From: Faecalibacterium sp. I4-1-79
Lineage (GTDB): Bacteria; Bacillota; Clostridia; Oscillospirales; Ruminococcaceae
NCBI RefSeq assembly: GCF_023347235.1
Contig: NZ_CP094467.1
Coordinates: forward strand, 62,001-126,000
DNA length: 64,000 nucleotides
Direction: 5' to 3'
Shown here in pieces: positions 15,567-24,997 of the stretch. The notes under the pieces were generated by a model. That model saw only the letters and a program-made list of their open reading frames with translations, was not told the origin of the DNA and did not search any database. A program made the translations under genes and the position numbers. The first letter of the stretch is position 1; each line of letters opens with the position of its first letter.

Positions 15567-16027
15567 TCGTTTTCCCTGTGCCTTATAGGGGAAAAACGCT
15601 GCTGCGGCAGGACGGGAGAACGTACACCATTGGTTCCTCTGCAAGCCTGTGCTGGGTGGGCAAAGACCGTCAACTGCCACGCCCATCCGCGCATCCTTCT
15701 GCCGCAGAACAGGTGCTTGCCGGAACCTCTCGCAGCCCCTTTTCCGCGTCAGCCGGAACCAAGGTGTAACACACTAGACTTTGCAGGCAAAGTCGTGTGC
15801 CAAAGGGGTGCTGCCTCTCGCCTGTCGGCTCGGTCAGGTGCTTCAAAATGCGCTGCATTTTGAGGTCGCCACTGGCGACCCGCACCCCTTTGGAAACCCA
15901 AGAGAAACGCCCATCAACTGCGCTGCTTGTCCTCGGCCAGTGCGCTGATCCGCTTGCCCATGGCCGTGACAAGAGGAACGACGAGCGCATTCCCTGTATG
16001 GAAGTAATGTGATGTTTAAAAAATGTC
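15567..16027. other. Intergenic region with MobV oriT
   Basis: No convincing gene. The region holds the oriT at 15763-15800 and then a long inverted pair CCAAAGGGGTGC (15800-15811) / GCACCCCTTTGG (about 15880-15891) with a loop of about 70 nt containing small hairpins. The relative at 52905-52927 has the same outer stem with almost no loop. Confidence 0.5.
15763..15800 (-). other. oriT of the MobV/pMV158 type
   Basis: Read on the minus strand: GCACAC, the hairpin GACTTTG-CCTG-CAAAGTC, then TAGTGTG/TTACACC. The conserved MobV nick sequence is TAGTGTG/TTA; the predicted nick corresponds to the bond between 15769 and 15770. The matching relaxase is encoded at 11083-12057 in the same island. An independent copy is at 52928-52963. 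Confidence 0.85.
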
Positions 16028-16056
16028 TTGCGGCATCTGCAAAAAAGCGATATAAT
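16028..16056 (+). promoter_or_regulatory. Promoter of the exopolysaccharide operon
   Basis: TTGCGG at 16028-16033 and TATAAT at 16051-16056, spacing 17 nt, in an AT-rich stretch about 95 nt before the first gene. The leader between them and the start codon has no obvious riboswitch fold. Confidence 0.6.
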
Positions 16057-16152
16057 GAAAAAAATACAGCGTTTAAAAAATTCAGGAGAACATGAGGTAA
16101 TAATCGGCTCTATCAAAAGGTACCAAGTGATTCGAAACGGAGGAACTGTAAA

Positions 16153-17466
16153 ATGAGTTATCAAACAGAAGCTTTTGAAGGCAAGCTGGCTGTGGTCGGT
16201 TTGGGCTATGTGGGCTTGCCGCTGGCAGTTGCCTTTTCGGAGATCATGGATGTGATCGGATATGATGTTGATGCACAGAAAATTGCACGTTACTGCAAGG
16301 GCGAGGACGTGACAACAGAAGTGGGTGATGCAGCTGTTGCGGCCAGCTCTGTTCATTTTACAGCAAAGGAAGCGGAGCTCCGGCAGGCGGATTTCGTCAT
16401 TGTGGCAGTTCCGACGCCGATCCACCCGGACAATACCCCGGATCTGACCCCGGTCATTTCGGCCAGCCGTACGGTGGGGCGTAACCTGAAGCTGGGCGCA
16501 ACGGTGGTCTATGAGAGCACGGTCTACCCCGGTGTGACAGAGGAGCTCTGTCTGCCGATCCTGGAGCAAGAAAGTGGATTGAAGGGCGGCACAGACTTCA
16601 AGATCGGATATTCGCCGGAACGCATCAATCCGGGCGACAAAGTCCATACGCTGCGCACCATCCGAAAAATCGTTTCGGGCATGGACGCGGAAACACTGAC
16701 AAAGGTAAAGAGCGTCTACGACAGGATCATTGACGCCGGTACCTTCCCGGTCTCCTCCATCAAAACTGCTGAAGCGATCAAGCTGGTAGAAAACAGCCAG
16801 CGGGATATCAATATAGCATTCATGAACGAGGCGGCGGAGGTCTTTGAAAAAATTGGAATCGATACCAACGAAGTTGTGGACGGCATGAACACCAAGTGGA
16901 ATGCACTGGGTTTTCGCCCGGGGCTGGTGGGCGGCCACTGCATCGGGGTGGATCCCTATTACTTTATTTACAAGGCGCATCAGGTGGGCTATGAAAGTCA
17001 GATCGTGGCAGCCGGCCGCAGAATGAACGATTCCATGGGGCGCTTCGTGGCAGAGATGGCGGTAAAAAAGATGGTGCAGGCCGGGCTTGCACCGGCGCAG
17101 GCCCGTGTGGTGATCCTTGGGTTCACCTTTAAGGAAAACTGCCCGGATGTCCGTAATACCCGGGTGGCCGACATTGTACATACTTTGGAAGAGTACGGCA
17201 TCTGCCCTGTTGTAGTGGATCCCTGTGCAGACAAGGCGCTGGTACAGAAGGAATATGGCGTTGCGCTGACCGATTTGGAGCAGGTGGAAAACGCCGACTG
17301 CATTCTGCACGCGGTGGCGCACCGGCAGTTCCGTGAAATGGGATTGCCCGGACTGATGGCACTGTTCCGCCCGGATGGCGGGGCAAAGCGTGTGCTGCTG
17401 GATGTAAAAGGCGAATGGCCGGTGTCGCAGTTGAAGGAGCTTGAAATTACATGGTGGAGAATGTGA
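16153..17466 (+). CDS. UDP-N-acetyl-hexosamine 6-dehydrogenase (nucleotide-sugar dehydrogenase)
   Basis: A 437-residue cytoplasmic enzyme that oxidises the C6 hydroxyl of a UDP-sugar to a uronic acid with two NAD+. The N-terminal Rossmann motif VVGLGYVGLP is at residues 14-23, substrate residues K210 and N214 are present, and the catalytic cysteine is C263 in GGHCIGVDP. VPTPIHPDNTPDL and the GFTFKENCPDVRNT segment are those of the WbpA/TviB/WecC group, which make UDP-GalNAcA or UDP-ManNAcA. GGAGG lies 9 nt before ATG 16153. The next gene overlaps its 3' end by 16 nt. It supplies the uronic acid precursor for the polysaccharide made by the downstream synthase; which epimer is open. Confidence 0.9.
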   Translation: MSYQTEAFEGKLAVVGLGYVGLPLAVAFSEIMDVIGYDVDAQKIARYCKGEDVTTEVGDAAVAASSVHFTAKEAELRQADFVIVAVPTPIHPDNTPDLTPVISASRTVGRNLKLGATVVYESTVYPGVTEELCLPILEQESGLKGGTDFKIGYSPERINPGDKVHTLRTIRKIVSGMDAETLTKVKSVYDRIIDAGTFPVSSIKTAEAIKLVENSQRDINIAFMNEAAEVFEKIGIDTNEVVDGMNTKWNALGFRPGLVGGHCIGVDPYYFIYKAHQVGYESQIVAAGRRMNDSMGRFVAEMAVKKMVQAGLAPAQARVVILGFTFKENCPDVRNTRVADIVHTLEEYGICPVVVDPCADKALVQKEYGVALTDLEQVENADCILHAVAHRQFREMGLPGLMALFRPDGGAKRVLLDVKGEWPVSQLKELEITWWRM

Positions 17467-20045
17467 CGAAACGCAGACGGGTCCGCAGCCTGGCGCTGCT
17501 GGGCGTTCTGCTGGGTCTGTGCATTGCGGCTGCAGTGGTCTGGCTGCTGTACTACCACAATCGCACCTATCTTTCGGATGCCGTAGCGAATGTGGACGGC
17601 ACCATCGAGACGGGAAGTAATGCGGTGGAGCTGGCGCTGAAGGGTCTGAGCGAGAGTGCCCCGGCTGATATCATTCAGGGCGCTCCGGGTGAAACCACCC
17701 GCGTGGGTCTTGTGTTCGTGGGTCTGACGGAGGAGGCGGACACGAACCATGCTGTTCTGGAGCTGATAAAGCAGAATGGACTGAAGGCTAGCTTTGCCCT
17801 TTCAGCTGCCGAGGCACTGGATAATGAGGACTTTCTTACGGATATGCTGGCAGAGGGAAACGACCTGCTGAGCAATGGCGCGGCGGGCGAAAGCAACCTG
17901 CATACCAGGACCACGCAGGAAATGGTGAGCACCATGCTTAAATCCCGCGAGGCTATTGCCACAGCGGCGAACGAGAGCGTTCCGCTGCTGTATTGCAGCA
18001 GTACCGCATTGACCGGCGATGTGCTGCGGGCGGCTTCTGTCAGTGGCTATGAAGCGGTGGTGCAGGCGGCAGACAGCCATGTGCTGAGCGAGAGCAGCTT
18101 TGAAGCTGCCGCCGATGCGGAGAGCTTTGTGGCCGGATTGCAGGGCGATGCCGTTGTGGTGGTCAACCTGCGAGGCGTAGCGGAAGAAATACAGAACGAA
18201 GACGCTGTCACCGCTGAAAAGCCTGCTATCGACAAGCAGCCGGAGCTGGACGACACCAAGCAGCCGGAAGACGAAAAAGCAGATATTCTGACACAGGTGA
18301 ACTGGCTGGTGCAGGCACTGAAAGCGCAGGATATGAAAACGGAATATGTAAGCCGTTTTAGCCGCGTAAAGGGGCTGGATGTGCTGCGGAGCGAAGCGGA
18401 GATAGCGGATGCCGAGATGGCTCCGATTTACCGCAGCTGTCTGACAAATCAAAAGCAGGCAGGTGTGGCAATCAGAACACTGCCGTCTGCGGACGGCATG
18501 GATGCTGCACTGGAAATTCTGACGCAGCAGAATATAACTGCGACCTATTTTGCCACAGCGGAAGAAGCCGCTGCGCGCAGCGAGGAGCTTGCAAGGCTGG
18601 AAGCGGCAGGGTGCAGCGTTGGTCTGTATCTGCCCGCAGAGCAGCTGAAGGGCCTTTCCCGCATGGCAGTATTCGATAAGCTGTACGATGCACTTTGCAC
18701 CTTTGAAAGTGCTTCCGGACTGGTGCTTGCCGATGCGCAGACCGATGCAGAGGCTATGACTTCGCTCCGGGTTGCGGCGCGTCTGCTGAACACAAAGATC
18801 GTGATGCCGGAAAATCCGGAGCAAATGCAGGCAGGCTCGTTGTATCTGTTGGACACACTGGACACAGAGCACCTTTCCGCCCTGAAGCAGCAGGCAGAGC
18901 AGGCCGGACTGCAACTGACAGATCTGGCAACGGTGATCCAAAAATCCGGTACGCTGCCCACATTGACCCCGCAGGAGCTCAGCGCCCTGCGCAAACAGAA
19001 TGACCACAAGCTGGCAACAGTAGAGAATATGGTTTACACAAGTGAGCGTTCGGAGGGATTTTCGCAGTACGGAATGGGTGGAAAAGCTGCAGCGGTCAGC
19101 ACGATCGCTAAAGTAAAAGATCCAGATGCCAAAGGAATGTTCTTTCTGACGCTGAATGAACTTATGAACTGCCCAGATGCGGTAGAGAAAACACTAAAAG
19201 AAGGAAATAGAATTGGCATTGCATATAAACCGTCAGATGACTATCCACAGACGTTTGACGCAATGATGAATTACTTGAATGCATGGGAAAAATATGCGAA
19301 ATGGCGATATAATTCGGAATCAGATGTTGTTTTGATGCCGAGCGAAACTGCGTCGGATGCGGTCAGCGAAGCAATCAGCGCAAGCGGATGCAAGCTGGTC
19401 AAAATCGTGTTGGGCAAGGTTTTGAATGGTGTTGTAACAGTTCCTGAAACGACAGCAGTCCCTCTGAACTATTTCGATGATGTTACTTTTATAGGCGATA
19501 GTTTGACGCTTGGAATGGAATCCTATAAAACTGGTTTGCCCAATGCGAAGTTCTGTGCATATAAGGGCATCGGCCCCAATGCCATTGCAACCGATATGAC
19601 TTGTATGCGGGAAGATGGCACATCGGAGAAACCGCTGGAAAAGCTTGCGGCACAAAATCCGAAAGCGGTCTATATTTTGCTTGGCACCAATGTATTAGGT
19701 ACAGACGGCGATTATAACGGCTTTCTTGCATATTATCGTCTTATGCTGGATGCAGTTGCGCAGGCAGTGCCTGGGGCAACGATTTACATTCAATCTATTA
19801 CGCCTGTGCAGCTTTCTGCCTCTGTGGAGCATCCTGGATTGAATCAGACAAGATTGAAACAAGTTAATCAGGAATTGGCTTTAATTGCACAAGAAAAAAA
19901 CTGCTACTATCTGGATTTGTGGGATGTGCTGGCAGATGAAAATGGAAATCTAAAAGCAGACATCGCACAGGAAGATGGATATCACCTCAAGTCTGCTGGA
20001 TATACTCTGTGGGTCGATTATCTCCGAACACATACGGTCGGTTGA
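17451..20045 (+). CDS. Membrane-anchored protein with C-terminal SGNH/GDSL hydrolase domain
   Basis: An 864-residue protein. A single N-terminal transmembrane segment (residues about 14-34) leaves the rest outside the cell. The middle part (about 80-560) has two repeats with polysaccharide-deacetylase-like beta/alpha character (TTRVGLVFVGLTEEADTNHAV; QAGVAIRTLPSADGMDAALEIL) but without clear metal ligands. Residues about 678-864 are an SGNH hydrolase: GDSLTLG (block I, serine about 684), GTN (block III, about 747) and DGYHLKSAGY (block V, Asp-x-x-His). Such domains remove or add acetyl groups on glycans. From about 19060 on, base composition becomes clearly more AT-rich than the first half, suggesting the C-terminal part was acquired by recombination. 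Start overlaps the dehydrogenase gene. Confidence 0.75.
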   Translation: MVENVTKRRRVRSLALLGVLLGLCIAAAVVWLLYYHNRTYLSDAVANVDGTIETGSNAVELALKGLSESAPADIIQGAPGETTRVGLVFVGLTEEADTNHAVLELIKQNGLKASFALSAAEALDNEDFLTDMLAEGNDLLSNGAAGESNLHTRTTQEMVSTMLKSREAIATAANESVPLLYCSSTALTGDVLRAASVSGYEAVVQAADSHVLSESSFEAAADAESFVAGLQGDAVVVVNLRGVAEEIQNEDAVTAEKPAIDKQPELDDTKQPEDEKADILTQVNWLVQALKAQDMKTEYVSRFSRVKGLDVLRSEAEIADAEMAPIYRSCLTNQKQAGVAIRTLPSADGMDAALEILTQQNITATYFATAEEAAARSEELARLEAAGCSVGLYLPAEQLKGLSRMAVFDKLYDALCTFESASGLVLADAQTDAEAMTSLRVAARLLNTKIVMPENPEQMQAGSLYLLDTLDTEHLSALKQQAEQAGLQLTDLATVIQKSGTLPTLTPQELSALRKQNDHKLATVENMVYTSERSEGFSQYGMGGKAAAVSTIAKVKDPDAKGMFFLTLNELMNCPDAVEKTLKEGNRIGIAYKPSDDYPQTFDAMMNYLNAWEKYAKWRYNSESDVVLMPSETASDAVSEAISASGCKLVKIVLGKVLNGVVTVPETTAVPLNYFDDVTFIGDSLTLGMESYKTGLPNAKFCAYKGIGPNAIATDMTCMREDGTSEKPLEKLAAQNPKAVYILLGTNVLGTDGDYNGFLAYYRLMLDAVAQAVPGATIYIQSITPVQLSASVEHPGLNQTRLKQVNQELALIAQEKNCYYLDLWDVLADENGNLKADIAQEDGYHLKSAGYTLWVDYLRTHTVG

Positions 20046-20073
20046 TATTGGATTTTTTGATAAGGAGAAAAGC

Positions 20074-22083
20074 GTGAGTCTTTTTCGGAAAAAGGCGGAA
20101 AAACATACCGCGGATAAAAAGAAAAACGTGACGCTGGAAACATTTGACGGGGACATTCTGCTCAGTGAGCGGCTGGACCGGCGTATCCTGCCGGACGTAC
20201 CGGATCCCACCGGACAGCGTGCGTCCTTTGACCGGCGCGGTGTTGTGGACGATCCAAACGATGTAGATGCGGTGATGAAAAAGCGCAAGTCCGGCATCCG
20301 GTATAAGTCAAAGTTTCCGGTCACAGTAGATTTCAGAGATCAGGACGGCAAGGCACACACGCTGAAGGGCGAGAGCCGCGATATCTCCGAAACGGGTATT
20401 CTTGTCCGGTTGGAAAAAGAGGATGCAGAGCAGCTGAAGGAAGCTTCAGAAACAGAGCTGCGGTTCGATATCCCACCCGGAAGTATGCCGGAAGGCCACG
20501 AGATGTCGATCCATACGGCAGCTTCCTGCGTGCGCGTTTTTGAGCGGGATGGCGAGACCTGCGCCGGTTTTGAATTTGCTGAGGACCTGGGTACATATAT
20601 GCACCGCCATAAGGACCGCTATCTGTATGTGAGCAGTGTGATCCTGCTGCTGTTCATCAGCATGATGGTGGTGCTGATGCGCAGCGAGAGCGTGATCTAC
20701 TTCAAGTACAATGCCGTCATGTACTCTTACAGCATCATTGCGGCTATGTTCCTGCTTACCCGGTATGCCTTCGGTGCACTGTACCGCCCGGTAAAGATCG
20801 ACCCGGCGTTCAAGCCCAGCGTGACTATTATTATCCCCTGCTTCAACGAGGAAACATGGATCAGCCGCACGATCATCTCCTGTATGAACCAAAACTATCC
20901 GCCGGATAAGCTGGAAGTAATCGTGGTGGATGACTGTTCCACTGACCGTTCGGTAGAGGTGATCAAGGATACGATTGAAAAAATAGCCTCTGCCGAGGGA
21001 GAGCGCATGAATATCCGAAACCGGCTGTCCTATATCGTGCAGGAGCAGAACGCTGGCAAGCGTGCGGCACTGTGTCGTGGCGTGGACGTGGCAAAGGGCG
21101 AGTTTGTGATTTTTGTGGATTCAGACAGCTTTCTGGATCCCTATGCGGTGGTGAATCTGGTGCAGCCGTTCAAGGACCCGAAGATGGGCGGCGTGGCCGG
21201 GCGTACCGATGTGGCCAACACCTATACCAACAGCCTGACCAAGATGCAGTCTGTCCGTTATTATATCGCGTTCCGCGTTATGAAGGCGTCCGAGGCATTG
21301 TTTGATACGGTCACCTGCCTTTCCGGCCCTCTCTCCTGCTACCGAAAGTCCATCGTCAAGGAGCATGAGGAAGCGTGGCTGAACCAGAAATTCCTGGGAC
21401 ATAAGGCCACATTCGGCGATGACCGCGCCATGACGAACTTTGTGCTGAGCCATCACCGCACCTATTATCAGGATACGGCGGTCTGCTCTACCATCGTGCC
21501 CAACAAGCAGAAGGTTTTTCTCAAGCAGCAGATGCGATGGAAGCGCTCATGGCTGCGGGAATCCCTGATGGCAGGTGCGTTCATGTGGCGCAAGGAGCCG
21601 TTTGCTGCGCTGAATTTCTACATCGGCCTGCTGGTGCCCATTCTTGCGCCCATTGTGGTGGCATACAATCTGTTTTATGTGCCGTTCACGCAGCACATTT
21701 TCCCTACAACCTTCCTTGTGGGTCTGCTTCTGATGTCGCTGATGATGAGCATTGCGCAGCTGTTTTTCCGCAAGAGCTCTACATGGTACTTCGGTTTTTT
21801 GTTCTGCCTGTATTACGAGGCGGTTTTGCTGTGGCAGATGCCGCTTGCATGGGTCACTTTCTGGAAGTCTACATGGGGAACGCGCATGACCCCAAGCGAT
21901 GTGAAGGAAAAAGAAAAGCGTCAGCGGCACAAAAATGCTCCGGTGGATACAGCTGAGCCGGATGCCATAGAAAAAAACGAGGGAACGAGAGCCGAGGCGG
22001 ACGCAGTCTCCGGTGAAAAGCACGCTGCGCCCAGCGCAGGAAAACACGCAGAGAACAAACGGGGAAAGCACGCAAATGTATAA
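20074..22083 (+). CDS. PilZ domain plus processive family-2 glycosyltransferase (exopolysaccharide synthase)
   Basis: A 669-residue membrane synthase. I take GTG 20074 as start: AAGGAG lies 6 nt upstream, and the upstream open frame overlaps the previous gene. Residues about 70-165 form a PilZ c-di-GMP domain with DISETG (DxSxxG motif) near 102; the RxxxR motif is modified to RYKSK near 75. Two transmembrane helices follow (about 182-232). The GT2 domain has VTIIIPCFNE (about 249), VVDDCSTD (about 285), VDSDSF (DxD, about 348), GDDRAM (catalytic acid, about 448) and QQMRW (about 484), the complete set for a processive synthase such as cellulose, hyaluronan or poly-GlcNAc synthases. Further helices form the export channel. 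BcsA has PilZ at the C-terminus; here it comes first. Confidence 0.88.
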   Translation: MSLFRKKAEKHTADKKKNVTLETFDGDILLSERLDRRILPDVPDPTGQRASFDRRGVVDDPNDVDAVMKKRKSGIRYKSKFPVTVDFRDQDGKAHTLKGESRDISETGILVRLEKEDAEQLKEASETELRFDIPPGSMPEGHEMSIHTAASCVRVFERDGETCAGFEFAEDLGTYMHRHKDRYLYVSSVILLLFISMMVVLMRSESVIYFKYNAVMYSYSIIAAMFLLTRYAFGALYRPVKIDPAFKPSVTIIIPCFNEETWISRTIISCMNQNYPPDKLEVIVVDDCSTDRSVEVIKDTIEKIASAEGERMNIRNRLSYIVQEQNAGKRAALCRGVDVAKGEFVIFVDSDSFLDPYAVVNLVQPFKDPKMGGVAGRTDVANTYTNSLTKMQSVRYYIAFRVMKASEALFDTVTCLSGPLSCYRKSIVKEHEEAWLNQKFLGHKATFGDDRAMTNFVLSHHRTYYQDTAVCSTIVPNKQKVFLKQQMRWKRSWLRESLMAGAFMWRKEPFAALNFYIGLLVPILAPIVVAYNLFYVPFTQHIFPTTFLVGLLLMSLMMSIAQLFFRKSSTWYFGFLFCLYYEAVLLWQMPLAWVTFWKSTWGTRMTPSDVKEKEKRQRHKNAPVDTAEPDAIEKNEGTRAEADAVSGEKHAAPSAGKHAENKRGKHANV

Positions 22084-23947
22084 AATAGAAACACGAAAAG
22101 ACAAGATCAAGATCGTGCGAACCATATTGGAAGGGCTGGTGCTTCTGGCGGTGCTTTTTGCCGCCATCCGTGCGCTGAGCATCAGTAAGAACTACGAGCC
22201 CTATGACCCTTCCGACCCGGCCATCGTCAGCGGAGCGGACAACGGCTTTATTGTCGTGTCCTACTTTGGCGTGGATCGTCAGGGCACGGATACCCTGATT
22301 TCGACAAAGCAGCTGGATGAGCAGCTCAAAGCTCTGCACGATCTGGGCTATGTTACGGTCAGCCAGCAGGACATCCTGAACTATTATCAGAACGGAACCG
22401 CTCTGCCGGATAAGGCGCTGTTCCTCATGTTTGAGGATGGCCGCCGGGATACGGCGCTGTTTGCCAGCAAGATCTTGGAAAAATACAACTTCAAGGCTAC
22501 GATCCTGAGCTATGCCGATAAGTTTGCGGAAAAGGATCCGAAATTTCTCTCGGCAAAGGATCTAAAAAATCTGGAGAAAAACGGCTTCTGGGAGCTGGGC
22601 ACCAACGGCTACCGACTTTCGTACATCAACAGCTATGACCGGTACGGCCGTTTTCTGGGACAGATGACCAGCGATGAATTTGTGCGGGTGAACCAGTACC
22701 TTGGCCGGGACTACAACCATTACCTGATGGACTATATCAGGGATAAGGATCGCATCCCTGTGGAGAGCCGCACTGCTATGGAGCACCGCATCACGCAGGA
22801 CTACCGCTATATGGAGCAGATCTACACTGAACAGCTGGGCAGTGTGCCAAAGCTGTACTGCCTGATGCACTCCAATACGGGTCGCTTTGGCAACAATGCC
22901 AGCGTCAGCGCTGTGAATGCAGAAAACCTCGAAGATCTGTTTGAGATAAACTTCAACCGGGATGGTTATTCCTACAACAACAAGGGATCCTCTCTGTACG
23001 ATCTTACCCGTATTCAGCCGCAGGCTTGCTGGAGCACAAACCACCTGTTGATGCGCCTGTGGGACGATCTGCCGGAGGGTCAGAAGAGCAGCATCCTCTT
23101 TGTAAAGGGCAGTCAGGCTCTTGCAGAGCAGGAAAGTGAAAACTGGCTGCTGAAAAGCGGTGCAGTGGAGTATAAAACAGATCAGATCATCCTGACCAGT
23201 CTGCCGCAGGGCGAAGGTGTTGTCACTTTGAAAAACGCCGACGCAGAGGATGTACAGGTATCTGTGGACTTACAAGGCAACAAAATTGGAACGCAGACGA
23301 TTTATCTGCGGGCAAACGAGGAACGAAGCCGCTGCATCATGGTATCGCTGCAGAACGATCATCTGGTCGTCTCGGAAAAGGACGGCGGCTCACGCAGTGA
23401 TCTGTTTGAGCTGGACCTGCACGATCTTGTTCCCGCAGAGGACCGCGTTTCTGTGGAAGAGGATGACCGGGACGCACTGACCGCAGAATACACGATGCGC
23501 GGCCGATTTGCGGACAGTGCGGCAGACAGCCTTGTGTTTTATGCTGCCGCCCGCAAAGCCAGCCAGCAGCAGGCCGATACGGTGGCACAGGGCGCTGAAG
23601 AATATGTGGCGGATATCCAGATCAACGAGCAGGGCGATACGAACCTTAAGATCCAGCTGCAGGGCGATACCTTGCGTGTGCTGGTGAATGGGGAAGATGT
23701 GACCGGCGCAGTGGGTGTTTCGGTACAGGATTCAGGGGGGATTGCACTGGGCGCAAGCTGGGGCGGCTGGGGCTACAGTCAGCGCAATGTTGCGGACGAC
23801 GTGTATGACGGCGTGTTCAAAAATCTGACCATCACCGCCGGGGATGTAACTCTGTACGACAACTGTCTGCACGGCTGGGCAAAGGTACTAGATGTAATTC
23901 AGAATGCGTGGAACGCTACGCTGAACTGGTTTATCGAGAACTTGTAA
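22076..23947 (+). CDS. Membrane-anchored NodB-like (polysaccharide deacetylase-like) protein
   Basis: A 623-residue protein, start ATG 22076 overlapping the synthase stop by 8 nt. A transmembrane anchor lies at residues about 13-34. Residues about 55-320 have the NodB-like fold (FIVVSYFGVD, ALFLMFEDGRRDTA, FKATILSY), but the usual FDDG is FEDG (119-122) and the H-x-x-x-H metal motif is not seen, so deacetylase activity is doubtful. Residues about 470-590 look like a beta-sandwich carbohydrate-binding domain (YTMRGRF, DIQINEQGDTNLKIQL, YDGVFKNLTI). By analogy with PgaB and PssB it may guide or modify the polymer at the cell surface. It is followed after 9 nt by the GH18-like gene. Confidence 0.7.
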   Translation: MYKIETRKDKIKIVRTILEGLVLLAVLFAAIRALSISKNYEPYDPSDPAIVSGADNGFIVVSYFGVDRQGTDTLISTKQLDEQLKALHDLGYVTVSQQDILNYYQNGTALPDKALFLMFEDGRRDTALFASKILEKYNFKATILSYADKFAEKDPKFLSAKDLKNLEKNGFWELGTNGYRLSYINSYDRYGRFLGQMTSDEFVRVNQYLGRDYNHYLMDYIRDKDRIPVESRTAMEHRITQDYRYMEQIYTEQLGSVPKLYCLMHSNTGRFGNNASVSAVNAENLEDLFEINFNRDGYSYNNKGSSLYDLTRIQPQACWSTNHLLMRLWDDLPEGQKSSILFVKGSQALAEQESENWLLKSGAVEYKTDQIILTSLPQGEGVVTLKNADAEDVQVSVDLQGNKIGTQTIYLRANEERSRCIMVSLQNDHLVVSEKDGGSRSDLFELDLHDLVPAEDRVSVEEDDRDALTAEYTMRGRFADSAADSLVFYAAARKASQQQADTVAQGAEEYVADIQINEQGDTNLKIQLQGDTLRVLVNGEDVTGAVGVSVQDSGGIALGASWGGWGYSQRNVADDVYDGVFKNLTITAGDVTLYDNCLHGWAKVLDVIQNAWNATLNWFIENL

Positions 23948-23956
23948 GGAGAGGGT

Positions 23957-24997
23957 ATGAACATTTTGGAAAGAGCGCTTGCAGCTTTGCTGTGTCTGCC
24001 ATTTCTAACCGGATGCATGGGACATAAAACAGCGGAAGAGCCGGAAACAGTGGAACCGGATACCTGTACTGTGCAAGAGGTGGAGGCGCTGGTGCCGGAG
24101 AGCACACAGCTGACAATTTGGAGCACTTACTGGGACTGTGCCGGTGACATAGAGGTGCTGCAGGATGAAGCGGAGAAGGTGGACGAGATCAGCTTGTTTG
24201 CGGCATCGTTCCAGAATGGTGAGGTGACGATCCCGGAGCCGACCACCCGGATGCTGAAAAAGATCCGGCGCAGGGAGCAGACTAAAAATAAAACAGTCTA
24301 CCTGTCCATCGTGAACGATGTGACGGAGAACGGCAAGACCATCCAGAAGGATACAGCTATCCTGCAAAAAGTTCTTGGCACGGACGAAGCCGCACAAAGC
24401 CATGCGGAGCAACTGGTTCGGCTGGCAAGTGAAAACGGGTTTGACGGCATTGAGATCGACTACGAAAAGATCCGTAAGGATCTGGATCTGTGGCAGACGT
24501 TCCTGAAGTTTGAAGAAAAACTGCTGCTTCTGGCAGAGGATGCCGGGTTGAAGGTGCGGATCGTGCTGGAGCCAAGCACGCCGGTGGAGCAGCTGGATTT
24601 CCCGGCAGGGGCAGAATATGTGGTGATGTGTTATAACCTTTACGGCAATGGCACTATGCCGGGTCCCAAAGCCGATTTTGCATTCTTGCAACAGGTATAT
24701 GAAAAATTCCGTGTGTTGCCGAACATCTCTTATGCGCTGGCCAATGGCGGTTATATCTGGGAGAACGATGGAACAACGGCAACCCAGTGCCGCGCGGCAG
24801 AGGCAAAGGTGTTGGCAGAAAAAGCGGGTGTGACCCCAGAGCGAGATGAGAGCAGCGGGGCACTATATTTTTCTTACAGCGAGGGCCGAAAAAACGATAC
24901 CGTTTGGTATGCGGATGAACAGACCCTTGCCCAGTGGGCAAGGTGCCTTGGAGAACTGACCGGCGAAAAGGTGTTCATTAGTCTGTGGCGGTTATAA
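23957..24997 (+). CDS. GH18-like glycoside hydrolase lipoprotein
   Basis: A 346-residue exported lipoprotein: signal peptide with lipobox LTGC, lipidated C20. Residues about 50-330 form a TIM barrel of the chitinase/GH18 type. The catalytic strand reads DGIEIDYE (163-170); the proton donor E170 and D168 are retained, while the first inner Asp of DxxDxDxE is Glu166. VVMCYNLYGNGTMPG is the substrate-binding strand. Such enzymes cut or edit exopolysaccharide outside the cell, comparable in role with PssZ of Listeria. AGGAG precedes the ATG. It is the last gene of the operon; no clear terminator follows. Confidence 0.75.
   Translation: MNILERALAALLCLPFLTGCMGHKTAEEPETVEPDTCTVQEVEALVPESTQLTIWSTYWDCAGDIEVLQDEAEKVDEISLFAASFQNGEVTIPEPTTRMLKKIRRREQTKNKTVYLSIVNDVTENGKTIQKDTAILQKVLGTDEAAQSHAEQLVRLASENGFDGIEIDYEKIRKDLDLWQTFLKFEEKLLLLAEDAGLKVRIVLEPSTPVEQLDFPAGAEYVVMCYNLYGNGTMPGPKADFAFLQQVYEKFRVLPNISYALANGGYIWENDGTTATQCRAAEAKVLAEKAGVTPERDESSGALYFSYSEGRKNDTVWYADEQTLAQWARCLGELTGEKVFISLWRL

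Noticed and set aside
15670-17322. A 550-codon open frame on the minus strand opposite the UDP-sugar dehydrogenase
   Set aside because: No start signal or family features; it mirrors the dehydrogenase.
22076-23947. Active polysaccharide deacetylase
   Set aside because: The fold is likely, but FDDG is FEDG and the metal-binding histidines are not seen, so I call it NodB-like only.
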